Assembly: GCA_021613535.1 (NCBI GenBank)
Contig: CP075495.1
Location: 6,572,001 to 6,636,000, forward strand
Length of the DNA stretch: 64,000 nucleotides
From: Adineta vaga
Taxonomy: Eukaryota > Rotifera
Direction: 5' to 3'
The notes beneath the pieces were generated by a model, which did not search any database, was not told the origin of the DNA, and saw nothing but the letters and a program-made list of their open reading frames with translations. Shown here piece after piece: positions 61,228-64,000 of the stretch (its first letter is position 1; every line of letters begins with the position of its first letter). A program made the translations under genes and the position numbers.

Positions 61228-64000
61228 ATGGAATTACGTGTTGGTCATAAATATCGACTTGGACGAAAGATTGGCTCGGGTTCATTTGGTGATATCTATC
61301 TGGGAACAAATATTGCTTCAAATGAAGAAGTCGCAATTAAACTCGAATGTGTCCGAACTAAACATCCTCAATTACATATTGAATCGAAAATTTATCGTAT
61401 GATGCAAGGTGGAGTTGGTATTCCATTAATTAAATGGTGTGGCGCTGAAGGAGATTATAATGTTCTTGTGATGGATTTACTAGGACCATCGCTGGAAGAT
61501 CTATTTAATTTTTGTTCAAGAAAGTTTTCGCTCAAAACTGTTCTTCTACTGGCTGATCAAATGGTATGAATTGAAATTGATCGTTTTTCTTCTTATTCAA
61601 TATAGCGAATTTCGTTTGTCTTCATTTTAGGTTAGTCGTATTGATTTTATTCATTCAAAAAATTTCATTCATCGAGATATTAAACCTGGTAAATAAGACT
61701 ATTTCGAATCTATCAATCGTACATTTCCGTTTCATTTTTTTCTTCATTAGACAACTTTCTAATGGGCCTTGGTCGAAAGGGCAATCTCGTGTACATTATT
61801 GATTTTGGTCTGGCAAAAAAATATCGAGATGCACGCACACATCAACACATACCTTATCGAGAAAATAAAAATTTAACCGGAACAGCACGTTATGCTTCAA
61901 TCAACACACATCTCGGCATTGGTTTGTTTTCTTTGCTTGTTTTTTTAATAATGAGACTCTCTAAGTATAGGTTGATTAGTAATAGACGATTTCTATCTTC
62001 TACATATGATACAATTCTTTAAATGCGGAAAAAACCTTTACCCTATGTCTTTTTTTCTTTTCTATGATAAGTATCTTTAATAAGGCAAACGGTTTTGAAT
62101 CATATTAGAAGTTATTCATGCTTTGAAAATATCACACTTGTTTCATTGAAGTTATTTCCTCTTATGTAATAACCATAATTTTGTTCATGAAAATAGATAA
62201 AAGCTTGACCTTACGAGAAAAAGAATAACATTGTATGTCAAGGAAAATCAAGTTATGATTTTCTTTTACAGAGATTGAATTCAGTTAGTGTAAATGTAAA
62301 TTAATCAAAATATTTCAAAATTTGTGTAAACGTAGTTACAACCGAAAATTTCCGTAAAAGTTTCTTTTACTTGATTTCGTGATGGTTGGATGGCGCTCGT
62401 TGACTTTCGTGAAATTTCTCGTTTAAGTGTGAAACATACTTTGACTTATGTAATTCGACCCGATCTATTCAACCATTACAAAAGAGAAATATGTATATAT
62501 CTTGTTGATACGAAAATTTTCGTTTAACCTGTATCTCTGAGCTATGACACGAAAGGTTTATTCGAGAAAAATACATGTCATGTATTGCATTAATTACGTT
62601 AGAATGAAAGTGAAAATAATAGACATGTAAGATAGTATATTAATAAGTATTTTATATAAAAGAAACAATTTGTATTAGAAAAGAAAGGTTACAGTATTGT
62701 AAAATTGCTAGTACGGGTCGTTGGTTTTCGGCAAGGTTATGTATAGATCGATATTTCAATGACTTATGCCTTCGAAGTTCAGAGTACTACGTATGACTTT
62801 TCAACAAAAAAAATCAACAATGAAATTTTTTAATAAAATATATTGAAATATAAAATATGACATTTTTAAGCAATAAAATATTGAATAAATTATTCCTACT
62901 CATAAATAAATGTCATTCTATCATGATTGTATAAATGAGGAAATACTTCACATTGTTATCGTGATGTTATTGACATCCAGATGTTATGGCTTTTCATCAG
63001 TAATCTAATACGTAATTATGTTTTGTTCAGATAGAATCTATTCTGTACAGGAATATTGAAGGAATGTGATTTTTCTCCTCTTTTTAGAGCAAAGCCGTCG
63101 AGATGATATGGAGTCGCTTGGTTATGTGCTGATGTATTTCAATCGTGGTAGTCTTCCTGTATGAATGAATGATTAAATACATTTTTTCCATCTAATTAAA
63201 ACTATGGTTTCTCTTCTAGTGGCAAGGTTTAAAAGCTGCAACGAAACGACAAAAATACGAACGTATAAGTGAAAAGAAAATGTCAACACCAATTGAAGAA
63301 TTATGTAAAGGATTTCCTGGTAAATAACGTATTTACTCGGTAATTGAAACTGGTCGTTATTTTGTATGTTTTATTTTAGCTGAATTTACTACCTATCTTT
63401 CTTACTGTCGCTCGTTACGTTTTGATGATAAACCAGATTATTCGTATGTTTTAACTGAAAAAATTTTCATTTTAAATTTATTTCCTTTCTTCTATTAGCT
63501 ATTTACGACAATTGTTTCGTAATTTATTTCATCGTCAAGGTTTTACCTATGATTATATTTTCGATTGGAATATGCTCAAATTTGTATGAAATATCATTTA
63601 TTTTGTTTTGTTTTTAGTTAATCATATTATATTCTTATTTTAGAGTGGACAACGATTTGATACGAACAGTGCTAATGAAGGTTCAGCTAATAAACTTGAA
63701 ACAAATGGTTTTTCAGCACCACCACAAGGGCCTCAGCCAATGTATAATAACAATCAAGGTGAGTTCAAATCGATGAAAATATTCTTTTCTTTTTCGAGAA
63801 GACATTTTCTTCTTCATATCTTAAAACTGATATTAAAAGTAAATTTTCCTAATAAGAATAGAAAGTCTCGATATAAATGGTCGACCCACCTTCGGTCCAT
63901 CGTTAAGTATAAATGATGATAATGGATATGTGACTAACAAAAAACTCGATAATGACGATAATGGGCATATGACTAACAACAAAAGTGATGATGATGATGA
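61228..64000 (+). CDS. casein kinase 1 delta/epsilon (3' end beyond window)
   Basis: ATG at 61228 ([20 protein letters not shown], as in CK1 delta/epsilon/doubletime). Kinase motifs: [32 protein letters not shown], then [45 protein letters not shown] with the CK1 [20 protein letters not shown]. Then [37 protein letters not shown] and FDWNML complete the domain. CK1 delta/epsilon phosphorylates clock, Wnt and other proteins. Intron 3 (after HLGI) is 1.17 kb, much longer than the rest. The C-terminal tail is Asn/Asp/Gly-rich, begins a tandem repeat at about 63912, and runs off the window, so the end is missing. Confidence 0.92.
61922..63088 (+). other. 1.17-kb intron of CK1
   Basis: The intron is bounded by a GTTTGT donor and a TTTTTAG acceptor that join HLGI to EQSRRDD in frame. 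No exon or RNA was recognised inside, and the frame that reads into the donor side is intronic. Confidence 0.6.

Overview
This is an AT-rich eukaryotic nuclear window. Nearly every gene is cut by many short introns (mostly about 50-80 nt, GT..AG). The protein families are animal ones: glutamate decarboxylase, otopetrin, PLEKHA-type PH protein, neuronal calcium sensor, CK1 delta/epsilon, PKA catalytic subunit, YIPF proteins and a PIDD-like ZU5-death protein. A decayed F-box/leucine-rich gene at 10.4-12.1 kb resembles a family I know from bdelloid rotifers. The best guess is a bdelloid rotifer (Rotaria/Adineta type) or a related small invertebrate. The genus cannot be fixed from the sequence, and no database search was run. 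No virus, bacterial operon, CRISPR array, rRNA or convincing tRNA was seen.

Layout. 1-3.1 kb: no gene seen. 3.1-6.6 kb (+): coiled coil-ZU5-UPA-death-death protein, convergent with a glutamate decarboxylase (-, 6.8-9.0 kb). 9.3-9.6 kb (-): secreted double-WAP protein. 10.05-10.24 kb: foldback DNA element beside the F-box pseudogene. 13.6-20.7 kb (-): PLEKHA-like gene with an apparent internal alternative first exon. 21.9-28.6 kb (-): PDS5 cohesin regulator. 29.0-33.2 kb (-): two tandem ZIP (SLC39) genes, one canonical and one that has lost the usual metal-binding signatures. 33.9-35.0 kb (+): YIPF6. 36.0-37.7 kb (-): PKA catalytic subunit. 37.7-43.5 kb: long stretch without a recognisable gene. 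43.5-44.8 kb (+): GT11 fucosyltransferase-like enzyme, convergent with a small RING membrane protein (-). 46.0-48.9 kb, possibly to 50.5 kb (-): otopetrin. 51.3-52.2 kb (+): YIPF1/2. 52.5-54.2 kb (+): OLA1. 54.4-55.1 kb (+): YIPF5/7. 55.1-55.9 kb (-): neuronal calcium sensor. 56.2-57.4 kb (+): divergent actin. 58.3-60.7 kb (-): C2H2 zinc-finger protein. 61.2 kb to the window end (+): CK1 delta/epsilon, cut by the edge.

The genes do not form one pathway and there is no operon. Local themes are three different Yip1-family Golgi/ER membrane proteins within 21 kb, a tandem zinc-transporter pair in which one copy looks re-purposed, and close convergent or divergent spacing (for example 46 bp between the stop codons of the YIPF5-like and calcium-sensor genes). 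Exon borders were read by eye from splice consensus and frame. CDS coordinates give the outer limits and include introns.
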